Source of the DNA: Hominenteromicrobium mulieris
GTDB taxonomy: Bacteria; Bacillota; Clostridia; Oscillospirales; Acutalibacteraceae
Assembly (NCBI RefSeq): GCF_020687165.1
Contig: NZ_JAJEQC010000009.1
Reading direction: 5' to 3' (one strand)
DNA: 64,000 nucleotides
Below are positions 33,316 to 41,736 of this stretch, in pieces; the first letter of the stretch is position 1; every line of letters begins with the position of its first letter. The position numbers were made by a program, and so were the translations under genes. The notes below the pieces were generated by a model. The model worked only from the letters and a program-made list of their open reading frames with translations, was not told the origin of the DNA and made no database searches.

Positions 33316-34515
33316 ATGAGCGAAAAAAGACGAGACAATCGAAACCGGATTTTGCGTGAAGGTGAATACCAGCGTACAGATGGGAGGTATCGTTACCGAT
33401 ATATTGATGAGGATGGTAAGGAGAAGAATGTATACAGTTGGCGTTTGGACAAGAATGACCCGACTCCCAGGGATAAGAAGCGAGAGCTTTCGCTGAGAGA
33501 GAAGGAAAAGCAGATTCAGGCGGATCTGTTTGACCATATCGTTACCCGTGGCGGCAATTACACGGTAGTTGAATTGGTAGAGAAATATACTTCTCTGAAA
33601 ACGGGTGTCGGTCATAACACCAAGGCGGGATATAAGACCGTGATCAACATTCTGAATAAAGAAGCGTTTGGAAAGCAGCGAATTGACAAGATTCGCTTGT
33701 CTGATGCAAAGGCGTGGTTGATCAAACTTCAGCAGGTGGATGGCAGAGGGTACAGTTCCATCCACTCTATCCGAGGTGTTCTGAGACCGGCGTTTCAGAT
33801 GGCGGTTGATGATGATCTGATCCGCAAGAATCCTTTTGGATTTGAGCTGGCATCCGTGATTGTCAACGATTCTGTTACCAGAGAAGCAATTACCCGTAAG
33901 CAGGAGCGTGAACTTCTGAAATTCATCAAGGATGATAAGCATTTCTGCCGATACTATGATGCAATCTATATACTTTTTAATACAGGATTGCGTATCTCAG
34001 AGTTCTGTGGGCTGACCTTTTCCGATCTTGAGTTCGACCAGAAGCGTATCAAGGTAGATCACCAGCTTCAGCGGACTTCCCAGATGAAGTATGTGATCGG
34101 TGCTCCCAAAACAGAAAGCGGTATCCGCTATGTGCCGATGAGTGAGGAAGTTGTGGCGTGTTTTCGCAGAATCATTGCCAACCGCAAGACACCAAAAGTT
34201 GAACCGATGGTGGAAGGATATGCAGGATTTTTGTTTCTGGATAAAAACGATATGCCGATGGTTGCCCTTCACTGGGAAAAGTATCTGGAGCATATTATTC
34301 AGAAATATAATAAAATTTATCGCATCCAGATGCCGAAAGTTACCCCTCATGTATGCAGGCACACCTTTTGCTCTAATATGGCAAAATCCGGTATGAATCC
34401 GAAAACCTTGCAGTATATCATGGGTCACGCAGACATCAGTGTAACCTTGAACACTTACACCCATGTGAATTTTGATGATGCAAAGGAAGAAGTATATCGG
34501 ATAGCGAATAGTTAA
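33316..34515 (+). CDS. int: tyrosine integrase, Tn916 Int type
   Basis: This 399-residue tyrosine recombinase integrates and excises the island. It has an N-terminal arm-binding domain (residues 1-75), a core-binding domain, and a catalytic domain with Arg in NTGLRISEFCGL (near residue 225). HVCRH lies near residue 345, GHADIS near residue 370, and the nucleophile Tyr near residue 381 is in NTYTHV. Length and layout match Tn916 Int. The ATG at 33316 has AAAGGAGAG upstream. It is the last gene before the right end of the island. Confidence 0.93.
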   Translation: MSEKRRDNRNRILREGEYQRTDGRYRYRYIDEDGKEKNVYSWRLDKNDPTPRDKKRELSLREKEKQIQADLFDHIVTRGGNYTVVELVEKYTSLKTGVGHNTKAGYKTVINILNKEAFGKQRIDKIRLSDAKAWLIKLQQVDGRGYSSIHSIRGVLRPAFQMAVDDDLIRKNPFGFELASVIVNDSVTREAITRKQERELLKFIKDDKHFCRYYDAIYILFNTGLRISEFCGLTFSDLEFDQKRIKVDHQLQRTSQMKYVIGAPKTESGIRYVPMSEEVVACFRRIIANRKTPKVEPMVEGYAGFLFLDKNDMPMVALHWEKYLEHIIQKYNKIYRIQMPKVTPHVCRHTFCSNMAKSGMNPKTLQYIMGHADISVTLNTYTHVNFDDAKEEVYRIANS

Positions 34516-34521
34516 AAAAGC

Positions 34522-34561
34522 CCGTTGGTAAGGACGCTTGCTTTACCAACGGATTTACCAA
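34522..34561. repeat. right-end dyad and arm-type integrase sites
   Basis: CCGTTGGTAA (34522) and TTACCAACGG (34543) form a perfect dyad just after int. The right part contains TTTACCAA twice (34542 and 34554, 12 bases apart), matching the pair at the left end (18899, 18910). The next 140 bases to the phosphatase start are A-rich with two TTGAGAAGA copies and contain no gene. Confidence 0.6.
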
Positions 34562-34700
34562 GATTGCAGGGAAAAATATAAGAAAATACGAGAAGATTTG
34601 AGAAGATACCTTGAAAAGAAAGGAAAACTCAAAAGTCGGAAAACCCTGAAATATCAAGCGTTTGAGAAGAAATACAAGACTTAAATGGAGATATGAAAAG

Positions 34701-35153
34701 ATGATTAAAGTACTATTTATTTGCCACGGCAATATCTGCCGCAGCCCGATGGCGGAGTTTGTGATGAAAGACCTTGTGACGAAAGCGGGGAAAAGAGGCG
34801 CATTTGAGATTGCTTCGGCGGCGGTGAGCCGAGAGGAACTCGGCAACCCGGTGTATCCGCCCGCAAAGCGCAAGCTTTTGGAACACGGCATTCGCTGCGA
34901 CGGCCATGCGGCGCGCCAGATGACGCGTGCGGATTATGATAAGTTCGACTACATCATCGGCATGGACAGCTCCAATCTGCGCGGCATGCAGCGTATTTGC
35001 GGAGGTGACCCGGAGCATAAATTCTCTTTGCTGATGGAGCACACCAATCGTCCCGGCGACGTGGCTGACCCGTGGTACACCGGCGATTTTGAAGAGACCT
35101 GGCGCGATGTTTATGAAGGCTGCACCGCGCTTTTGAAGGAGATTTCGGGATGA
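34701..35153 (+). CDS. low-molecular-weight protein-tyrosine phosphatase (start supplied by the island)
   Basis: This 150-residue LMW-PTP hydrolyses phosphotyrosine (or phosphoarginine) on proteins. The P-loop Cys8 to Arg14 lies in ICHGNICRSP, and the general-acid loop VADPWY is near Asp122. The start at 34701 and its GGAGA ribosome site lie inside the island. The first ten codons differ from the severed chromosomal start at 18788 but encode almost the same peptide, so the enzyme remains intact. Its promoter is now island-derived and may be readthrough from int. Confidence 0.93.
   Translation: MIKVLFICHGNICRSPMAEFVMKDLVTKAGKRGAFEIASAAVSREELGNPVYPPAKRKLLEHGIRCDGHAARQMTRADYDKFDYIIGMDSSNLRGMQRICGGDPEHKFSLLMEHTNRPGDVADPWYTGDFEETWRDVYEGCTALLKEISG
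34714..34731 (+). repeat. right attachment-site repeat of the island (attR core)
   Basis: This repeat matches 18801-18818 with one difference and shares the identical core TGCCACGGCA. It lies within codons 5-11 of the phosphatase gene, over the beginning of its P-loop. Confidence 0.75.
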
Positions 35154-35258
35154 ACGGAAAAACACGAGGAAGTGGAGTATTGAAGTAAACGGCAGAATTT
35201 TCACAGCTGACGCGATGTGACCTCCGTGAGGAAGAGCTGCTTTTTAGTTCGTATAATT

Positions 35259-36785
35259 CTATCTCGTCCAATATTTGCGGTCGAGCGTGCGGTAGCGCAC
35301 GGCCTCGGCGGCATGGCGCGCTTCGATGTCGCGGCTGTTATCGAGGTCGGCGATGGTGCGCGAAACCTTTAGCACACGGTCGTAGGCGCGGGCGGAAAGC
35401 CCGAATTTTTCAAATGCGTTTTTCAGCAGGGCATCGGCAGCAGGCGCGGTGCGGCAGACTTCATGCAGCATTTCCGGCGGAATCTGTGCATTGCAGGTGA
35501 TGCCGGTGTTCGCAAAACGCTTGTTTTGAATATCCCGTGCGGCATCCACACGCACTTTGATGGACGCGGAGCTTTCCTCCTTTGCGGTGTTCGAGAGGTC
35601 GCGAAAATCGACCGGCGGCACTTCAATGTGCAGGTCGATACGGTCAAGCAGTGGCCCGGAAACGCGGCCGAGGTATCGCGCCACGGCGGTCTCCGAGCAG
35701 GTGCACGGGCGTGTGGGGTGACCGTAATAGCCGCATGGGCAGGGGTTCATGGCGGCGACGAGCATAAATTTACACGGGAAAGAGACCGTGCCGTTCACGC
35801 GCGAGACGGTCACAACGCCGTCCTCAAGCGGCTGGCGCAGCGTCTCCATGGAGCTGCGCGAAAACTCCGGTAGCTCATCCAAAAACAGCACGCCGTTGTG
35901 TGCGAGGGAGATCTCGCCGGGGCGGGGGATAGACCCGCCGCCCGAAAGCCCCGGGCCGGAGATGGTATGGTGCGGCGAGCGGAAGGGGCGCGTTTCAATG
36001 AGCGCGGTGTTGCTCGGCAGAAGTCCCGCAACGGAGTGAATTTCGGTCGTTTCGATCATTTCCTCAAAGCACATTTGCGGCAGGATGGACGGCAGCCGCT
36101 TTGCAAGCATGCTTTTGCCGGAACCGGGCGAGCCGATGAGCAACACGTTGTGCCCGCCGCTTGCGGCAATCTCTAAAGCGCGCTTTGCCTGTGCCTGCCC
36201 TTTTACATCGGCGAAGTCCGGCAGCGGCGGCTGATTTTTCGGATCGCTGTGGTACGGCGCGGCGGGCAGGATCGGTTTTGTACCGCGCAGATGGTCGATG
36301 AGTGTGAACACGTCCGGCACAGGGTAGACCGAAAGCCCGGTCACAACGGCGGCTTCATAGGCGTTTTCCGCAGGCACAAACATGCGCGTGTAGCCGAGTT
36401 TTCCGGCTTCTATCGCCATGGAGAGCACACCGCGCACAGGATGCAGCGCACCGGAAAGCGAAAGCTCGCCCGCAAAAATGCAGTCATCCGTGTTGACATT
36501 CAGCTGGCCGGTGGCTTTTAATAAAGCGATGAGCAGCGGCAGGTCGTAAACGGGGCCCTCTTTGCGCACGTCGGCAGGGGCAAGGTTCATCGTGATGCGG
36601 CTGACGGGGAAATCGAACCCGCAGTTTTTCAGTGCGGCGCGCACGCGATTGCGCGATTCCTTTACGGCGGCGTCCGGCAGGCCGACAAGGTCAAAGGCAG
36701 GCAGACCGGCAGAAAGGTCACATTCCACTTCCACTTTGAACGCGTGCATGCCGAAAAGTCCCATGCTGAATGCTTTTGATACCAT
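35259..36785 (-). CDS. comM: YifB/ComM-like Mg-chelatase-related AAA+ ATPase
   Basis: This 508-residue protein resembles ComM, a helicase that promotes branch migration in natural transformation. It has an N-terminal Lon-like ChlI domain (residues 1-170; FKVEVECDLSAGLPAFDLVGLPD), then an AAA+ domain with Walker A GSPGSGKS near residue 215 and a zinc-type Cys cluster (CPCGYYGHPTRPCTC). The C-terminal Mg-chelatase domain carries SARAYDRVLKVSRTIADL. ATG 36785 is preceded by AAAGGCGG on the minus strand. It is convergent with the phosphatase gene. Confidence 0.93.
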   Translation of the reverse strand: MVSKAFSMGLFGMHAFKVEVECDLSAGLPAFDLVGLPDAAVKESRNRVRAALKNCGFDFPVSRITMNLAPADVRKEGPVYDLPLLIALLKATGQLNVNTDDCIFAGELSLSGALHPVRGVLSMAIEAGKLGYTRMFVPAENAYEAAVVTGLSVYPVPDVFTLIDHLRGTKPILPAAPYHSDPKNQPPLPDFADVKGQAQAKRALEIAASGGHNVLLIGSPGSGKSMLAKRLPSILPQMCFEEMIETTEIHSVAGLLPSNTALIETRPFRSPHHTISGPGLSGGGSIPRPGEISLAHNGVLFLDELPEFSRSSMETLRQPLEDGVVTVSRVNGTVSFPCKFMLVAAMNPCPCGYYGHPTRPCTCSETAVARYLGRVSGPLLDRIDLHIEVPPVDFRDLSNTAKEESSASIKVRVDAARDIQNKRFANTGITCNAQIPPEMLHEVCRTAPAADALLKNAFEKFGLSARAYDRVLKVSRTIADLDNSRDIEARHAAEAVRYRTLDRKYWTR

Positions 36786-36923
36786 ATTTTTACCGCCTTT
36801 CGCAGTTCTTGTCTGCATTATATACTTTTTATCGAATTTTGGCAATAGAAGTTTAAGTTTGCAGGATAGATATAAATGTAAAAATTCGGTCGAGCATTTT
36901 TGTACAGTATAGGAAGATTTGTC

Positions 36924-36952
36924 TTGACTTCTGTAAGGGTTTGGAGTATGAT
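36924..36952 (+). promoter_or_regulatory. sigma-A promoter of the sigma-factor gene
   Basis: TTGACT and TATGAT are separated by 17 bases, 30 bases before the ATG at 36983. Confidence 0.75.
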
Positions 36953-36982
36953 AAAGAAACAGTAGTCATTTGGAGCGTTCTC

Positions 36983-37585
36983 ATGCAGGAAACCGGGCAG
37001 AAAAATAGTATACCGCTCAGCGATGAGGCGCTGGCACTTCGTTTTCAAAACGGAGATGACGCGGCGTTTTCGGAGCTTGCGGCGCGCTACCTGAAGGTCA
37101 TCCGCATCAAGGCGTGCAGTTTTCGCGAGATTTTTTCCCTTGAGCGGGAAGACCTGTACCAGGAGGGGCTTTTGGGGCTTTTAGACGCGGCGAATTCCTA
37201 TAAGCCGAGCGAAAGGACGTCGTTTGAAACGTATGCCGGGCGGTGTATCAGCAATCGAATCGTCAGCGCCGTGCGGCGTAGCTCCAGTCTGAAAAATTCT
37301 TTCCTCAATAACGCTGTGCCCATTGAGGAGATGGAAGACCTTGGGGCAGACCGCCTTTCCGACCCGCAAACGCTTTTGGAGAGCCGCGACGAGATGGACC
37401 GGCTGCTTTCTGTTATCCATATTTCACTTTCCGATTTTGAACTGCGTGTGCTTTCTTTGTATCTTGGCGGCTATAAGCGGCAGGAAGCAGAGAGAAAACT
37501 CGGCATTTCGGCGCGTGCGTTCGATAACGCGATGGCGCGTGTACGCAAAAAGCTGCGGCAGAAAAACAATGACGCCAAAGGATGA
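36983..37585 (+). CDS. sigma-70 family RNA polymerase sigma factor (SigH-like)
   Basis: This 200-residue sigma factor has region 2 with the core-binding sequence EDLYQEGLLGLLDAANSYKPS and the -10 recognition helix FETYAGRCISNRIVSAVRR. Region 4 is a C-terminal helix-turn-helix (YKRQEAERKLGISARAFDNAMARVRKKL). Region 1.1 and a long region 3 are absent, as in SigH/Spo0H-like factors. It is probably an alternative sigma of the stationary-phase or sporulation type. The ATG at 36983 is the first with a fitting leader. Confidence 0.87.
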   Translation: MQETGQKNSIPLSDEALALRFQNGDDAAFSELAARYLKVIRIKACSFREIFSLEREDLYQEGLLGLLDAANSYKPSERTSFETYAGRCISNRIVSAVRRSSSLKNSFLNNAVPIEEMEDLGADRLSDPQTLLESRDEMDRLLSVIHISLSDFELRVLSLYLGGYKRQEAERKLGISARAFDNAMARVRKKLRQKNNDAKG

Positions 37586-37733
37586 CTTTCGCGCGGATAC
37601 CTTTTCTATATATTTATATTTATATGTATATGCCCTTCCACAGTTGATGGCGTTGTTTTTCAATGAAGCGGTGCAAATCCGCCGGGGGCAAAACTCATTC
37701 TATTCTATTATGACCAAAGCGAGGTAAAAACAC

Positions 37734-38012
37734 ATGTACGAAGACAAGACCCTGATCTGCAAGGAATGCGGCAAAGAATTTGTATTCACAGCCGGCGAGC
37801 AGGAATTTTACGCATCCAAGGGCTTCGAGAACGAGCCGCAGAGATGCAAGGCATGCCGCCAGAACCGCAAGAATGCGGCAAAGCCGGAACGTGAGATGTA
37901 CACGGCTGTCTGCGCCGCCTGCGGCAAGGAAGCAACCGTTCCCTTCAAGCCGCGTGAGGACCGTCCGGTCTATTGCAGCGAGTGCTTTGCACGCATGAAG
38001 GAAGAAAGATAA
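37734..38012 (+). CDS. zinc-ribbon domain protein
   Basis: This 92-residue protein has four CxxC pairs (CKEC, CKAC, CAAC, CSEC), forming two zinc ribbons. The first half (LICKECGKEFVFTAGEQEFYASKGF) matches the probable zinc-binding domain common in Clostridia and Chloroflexi. Its function is unknown; an RNA- or ribosome-related role is possible. GAGGTAAAAAC precedes the ATG. It ends at a terminator. Confidence 0.85.
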   Translation: MYEDKTLICKECGKEFVFTAGEQEFYASKGFENEPQRCKACRQNRKNAAKPEREMYTAVCAACGKEATVPFKPREDRPVYCSECFARMKEER

Positions 38013-38030
38013 GCTTTAAAACGCATATCG

Positions 38031-38062
38031 GTGCCCGGCGGGAGACTGCCGGGCATTTTGCA
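38031..38062 (+). terminator. terminator after the zinc-ribbon gene
   Basis: GCCCGGC and GCCGGGC form a 7-bp stem around an 8-base loop, followed by ATTTTGC. Confidence 0.8.
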
Positions 38063-38125
38063 GTTCAAAGACAAATATTGCTTTATAAATATTTACGATA
38101 TTTACGCGGAAAGCCGTGATATACC

Positions 38126-38154
38126 TTGCAAAACAAACTTATGCATCGTATAAT
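38126..38154 (+). promoter_or_regulatory. sigma-A promoter of the DUF1858-trmK-Nif3-like unit
   Basis: TTGCAA and a perfect TATAAT are separated by 17 bases, 35 bases before the DUF1858 ATG. Confidence 0.8.
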
Positions 38155-38189
38155 TAAATTGGTTAAATATCTTTAAAGGGGGATGTTTT

Positions 38190-38390
38190 ATGCACATTAC
38201 GGTTGATACCATCATCGGCGATATTCTGCGGCGGGAGACAGATGCCGCAGCGTTTTTCAGGGAAGCGGGCATGCATTGCATTGAATGTCCCGCCGCACGC
38301 GGCGAAACAATCGCAGAGGCCTGTGCAGTGCATGGTATGGATGCAGAGCAGTTCGCAGCAGCATTTAACGCGCGCTTCGCCACAAAATAA
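38190..38390 (+). CDS. DUF1858 domain protein
   Basis: This 66-residue protein matches DUF1858 (ITVDTIIGDILRRETDAAAFFREAGMHC, then GETIAEACAVHGMDAEQF). The conserved Cys pair lies in HCIECP. Similar domains stand alone or are fused to hybrid-cluster and redox proteins, and a ligand- or metal-linked role is suspected but not proven. AAAGGGGGATG is the ribosome site. It is first in an operon with trmK. Confidence 0.87.
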   Translation: MHITVDTIIGDILRRETDAAAFFREAGMHCIECPAARGETIAEACAVHGMDAEQFAAAFNARFATK

Positions 38391-38424
38391 GCAAATTCGC
38401 CGATCCGGCAATTCGGAGGAACTC

Positions 38425-39135
38425 ATGGAACAAAACAGAATAGAACGAGCACCCACCCTTGGCGCGCGTCTGCAAAAATGTGCAGATTTTGTGCGGGAAG
38501 GCAAAAAACTTGCCGATATCGGCACAGACCACGGCTATGTGCCGGTCTGTTTGCTGCAAAGCGGCAAGATACCGTTTGCCGTTGCGGTTGATGTTCACAA
38601 AGGGCCGCTGGAAAGCGCCATGAACAATGCTTCGCGCTGCGGTGTGGCGGACAAAATGCACTTTGTGTGTGGAGACGGCCTGCACGGGGTGCTGCCGGAT
38701 GAGGCGGAGGACATTGTCATCGCCGGCATGGGCGGTGAACTTATTTTGCGTATCATCTCGGAAGCGCCATGGCTGTGTGCAATGGATAAGCACCTTGTTT
38801 TGCAGCCGATGACGACCGCCATGCAGCTTAGAGAGGGACTTGCCGCGCTGGGCTTTACGATTGACCGCGAAGAAGCGGTAGTAGATAGTGATAAAATTTA
38901 CTCCGTGATGTCCGTGTACTATACCGATCAAAAGCGGGATAATTTAAAGCTGATTGATTTATATATGGGACAGATCAAACCCGGCAGTCCGTTCAGCGCA
39001 CGTTATGCCAAAAGCGTGCGGCACAACATCGAAAATAAGATCAAGGGCATGCGGCACGGCGGCGCGGACAGCAGCGCGCTGGAAATTTTGCTGCAAATGC
39101 TTTTAGACCTGTACGGCGAGGAGGAGAACGCATGA
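38425..39135 (+). CDS. trmK: tRNA (adenine-22-N1)-methyltransferase
   Basis: This 236-residue SAM-dependent enzyme methylates A22 of bacterial tRNAs. It has the SAM motif LADIGTDHGYVPV near residue 31, the motif IV-like VIAGMGGELI near residue 102, and a coiled-coil C-terminal tail. GGAGG is 4 bases before the ATG at 38425; the frame is open further upstream through the DUF1858 gene in another phase. It overlaps the Nif3-like gene at ATGA, the standard trmK-yqfO pair. Confidence 0.92.
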   Translation: MEQNRIERAPTLGARLQKCADFVREGKKLADIGTDHGYVPVCLLQSGKIPFAVAVDVHKGPLESAMNNASRCGVADKMHFVCGDGLHGVLPDEAEDIVIAGMGGELILRIISEAPWLCAMDKHLVLQPMTTAMQLREGLAALGFTIDREEAVVDSDKIYSVMSVYYTDQKRDNLKLIDLYMGQIKPGSPFSARYAKSVRHNIENKIKGMRHGGADSSALEILLQMLLDLYGEEENA

Positions 39136-39896
39136 CCGTTCGGGAGATCTATGACGCCATAGACCGTATTGCGCCGTTTCAAACGGCAATGGATTTTGAT
39201 AATGTCGGCATTTTGGTCGGTGATGAAAATGTCGACGTCACAAAGACGTTGCTTTGCTTGGATGTCACGCCGCGCGTTTTGCGTGAGGCGAAAAGCATCG
39301 GCGTGGAGCTCATCATCAGCCACCACCCGGTGATCTTTAACCCGCTGCGTACCGTGCAGCCGCAGAACATCATCTATGCGCTTGTGCAGAGCGGCATTGC
39401 GGTCATCAGTGCGCACACGAATCTCGATATGGCATATCCCTACGGCGTGAACGATGCGCTTTGCCGCAAACTGGGACTGCAAAACGTCTGCGGCATTTTA
39501 AAAGAGGGCGAAACGGACATCGCCTACATGGGCGAGCTGCCGGAAGAAATGACAACGGAGGACTTTGCTGCGCACATTAAGGAAGCGCTGGGGCTTTCGG
39601 CGGTGCGCTGCACGGCGGTCAGCAAAATGCTCCGCACAGTCGCGGTCGTCGGCGGTGCCGGGGGAGACTATGCCCTTGCAGCGCAGGCAAAGGGCGCGGA
39701 CGCGTTCGTCACCGGCGAAGTGAAGCACCACGAGGCCATCGCGGCGCAGCAGGCGGGACTGGCTTTGTATGAAGCCGGGCACTACCACACGGAGCTGCCG
39801 TACCGTGAGCGGCTGAAAGCTTATCTTGACACAGCCTGCCCGGGTGTGGAATTTATCGTTTCCGAAAGCGAACGCCCGCCGATGGAAACGCTTTGA
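39132..39896 (+). CDS. Nif3-like dinuclear metal-centre protein
   Basis: This 254-residue YqfO/Nif3-family protein forms a hexameric toroid with a two-metal site. Metal ligands are likely in ISHHPVIF near residue 64, SAHTNLD near residue 96 and GEVKHHE near residue 200. It lacks the long insert domain found in some Firmicutes homologues. Its function is unsettled; it is sometimes annotated as GTP cyclohydrolase I type 2. It is coupled to trmK. Confidence 0.92.
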   Translation: MTVREIYDAIDRIAPFQTAMDFDNVGILVGDENVDVTKTLLCLDVTPRVLREAKSIGVELIISHHPVIFNPLRTVQPQNIIYALVQSGIAVISAHTNLDMAYPYGVNDALCRKLGLQNVCGILKEGETDIAYMGELPEEMTTEDFAAHIKEALGLSAVRCTAVSKMLRTVAVVGGAGGDYALAAQAKGADAFVTGEVKHHEAIAAQQAGLALYEAGHYHTELPYRERLKAYLDTACPGVEFIVSESERPPMETL

Positions 39897-39939
39897 AACA
39901 GAACAGAAAGGCGCTTTTTAAAAGCGATGGTTTTATAAA

Positions 39940-41703
39940 ATGGCACTGGATGGTGTATTTTTACGACATTTAAAAGAGGAAATCGGCACGTCCTTGCTCG
40001 GCACGCGCGTAGACCGTGTGTTTCAGCCGAACCGCGATGAGCTGATTCTCGCATTTCGAGGCTTCAGCGCCGCATATAAGCTGCTCATTTCCGCCCGTGC
40101 AAACAGTGCGCGCATCAATCTGACGACGATTCCGGTGGAAAACCCGCAGCAGCCGCCGATGCTGTGCATGCTTTTGCGCAAGAAATTGCAGGGTGCAAAG
40201 CTTTTGGAGATCACGCAGCCCGACTTGGAGCGTGCGCTCATGCTGAAATTTGACAGCGTGAACGAGCTCGGCGACCACGTGGAACTGACGCTTGCCGTGG
40301 AGATCATGGGCCGGTACAGCAATATCATTTTGGTTGACGAAAACGGCAAAATCATCGATGCACTAAAACGCGTGGATGCCGAGATGTCTTCGGAGCGTCT
40401 TGTGTTGCCTGGGCTTTTATACCGCTTGCCGCCCCCGCAGGATAAGCTTTCCATGCTTACCTGCACGGTGGAGGAGATCATGGCGCGTATCGATGCTTTA
40501 CCGCGTGATATGGAGCTTTCCAAAGCGTTGATGTCTGTTTTGCAGGGCATTTCGCCGATCATCGCGCGCGAAGTCGAAAACAGCGCGGGGCTGGGGCATG
40601 AGGTGTATGTGAAAAGCATGACGCCCCCGCAGCGCCGCCGTACGGAGATGTACGTGACGACGCTGATGGAGACGGCGAAAAACGTTTCCGGCACACCGCA
40701 TATTGTCATCGACCCGCAGAATAAACCGAAAGATTTCGCGTTTATGGACATTCGTCAGTACGGCAACGCGATGACGGTCAGTGAAAAAAAGAGCTTTTCC
40801 GAAATGCTCGACGCGTTCTACGCCGAGCGCGACCAGATTGAGCGTATGCGCGTGAAAAGTCAGGATCTTCTGCGTCTGCTTGCGAATCACGCCGACCGTT
40901 TGAGCCGCAAGATCGCGAACCAGCAGGCAGAGCTTTCCGCATGCGCCGAGCGCGACACACTGCGCATCAAGGGCGACCTGCTCAGTGCGAATATGTATGC
41001 GATTCAAAAGGGTGAAACATCCGTAAAGCTGCAAAATTTCTATGATGAGAATTTGGCGGAGCTTGAGATTGCGCTCGACCCGGCGCTCACGCCGCAGCAG
41101 AACGCGCAGAAATACTATAAAAACTACCGCAAGGCGAAAACAGCGGAGGAAAAGCTGACTGAGCAGATCGGCCTTGCGCAGACGGAGCTGACGTATATCG
41201 ACAGTGTGTTCGAATCGCTTGCCCTCGCCGAAAACGAACGTGATTTAAATGAGATTCGCGCCGAGCTTGCCGAACAGGGCTACGTGCGCCGCAAGGCGGG
41301 CAAAAAGAACCAGAAGCAGCCTGCGCTTTCCGCACCGCTCAAGTTCAAGACGAGCGACGGCTTCACGGTGCTTGTCGGGCGCAATAACCGCCAGAACGAC
41401 AAGCTGACAATGAAGGACGCAAACAACAACGATATTTGGTTTCACACGAAGAACATCCCCGGCTCGCACACGGTGCTCGTCACAGACGGCAAGGCACCGA
41501 CGGAGACCGCCATGGAGGAAGCCGCCGTGCTTGCCGCGCAGCATAGCCGCGCGAAGGATTCCGCGCAAGTGCCGGTCGATTACACGCAGATCCGCTATGT
41601 TTCAAAGCCGCAGGGCGCAAAGCCCGGCATGGTCATCTATGTGCAGTATAAGACCGTCTACGTAGATCCCACAACCGAATCAAAAGCGAAACAGCAGTCA
41701 TAA
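39940..41703 (+). CDS. rqcH: RqcH (Rqc2-homologue) ribosome quality-control factor
   Basis: This 587-residue NFACT protein binds stalled 50S-peptidyl-tRNA and adds alanine tails. It has an NFACT-N domain (residues 1-200, MALDGVFLRHLKEEIG), a helix-hairpin-helix part, a long coiled coil (about 280-430), and NFACT-R with GRNNRQNDKLTMKDANNND and WFHTKNIPGSH near residues 485-510. It was formerly called a fibronectin-binding protein (FbpA). It lies 43 bases after the Nif3-like gene. Confidence 0.95.
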   Translation: MALDGVFLRHLKEEIGTSLLGTRVDRVFQPNRDELILAFRGFSAAYKLLISARANSARINLTTIPVENPQQPPMLCMLLRKKLQGAKLLEITQPDLERALMLKFDSVNELGDHVELTLAVEIMGRYSNIILVDENGKIIDALKRVDAEMSSERLVLPGLLYRLPPPQDKLSMLTCTVEEIMARIDALPRDMELSKALMSVLQGISPIIAREVENSAGLGHEVYVKSMTPPQRRRTEMYVTTLMETAKNVSGTPHIVIDPQNKPKDFAFMDIRQYGNAMTVSEKKSFSEMLDAFYAERDQIERMRVKSQDLLRLLANHADRLSRKIANQQAELSACAERDTLRIKGDLLSANMYAIQKGETSVKLQNFYDENLAELEIALDPALTPQQNAQKYYKNYRKAKTAEEKLTEQIGLAQTELTYIDSVFESLALAENERDLNEIRAELAEQGYVRRKAGKKNQKQPALSAPLKFKTSDGFTVLVGRNNRQNDKLTMKDANNNDIWFHTKNIPGSHTVLVTDGKAPTETAMEEAAVLAAQHSRAKDSAQVPVDYTQIRYVSKPQGAKPGMVIYVQYKTVYVDPTTESKAKQQS

Positions 41704-41736
41704 AAGAGGAATTCAGTCCTTTTTGGAGGAGTTAAA

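Larger units (their letters stand above)
18809..34731 (+). mobile_element. Tn916-integrase-type mobilizable defence island (about 15.9 kb)
   Basis: The island is bounded by the 10-bp repeat TGCCACGGCA inside duplicated start regions of a phosphatase gene. It carries Int and Xis at the right end, TnpV at the left, a relaxase with oriT, primase- and VapE-like replication proteins, and a restriction, Shedu and HNH cargo. Its own coupling protein and type IV secretion genes are absent, so it would need a helper conjugative element. The defence genes are more A+T-rich than the chromosome. Exact crossover bases are inferred. Confidence 0.8.

Noticed and set aside
18809..34731. Prophage
   Set aside because: No capsid, terminase, portal or tail genes. 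The relaxase, oriT and Tn916-type Int/Xis indicate a mobilizable island.
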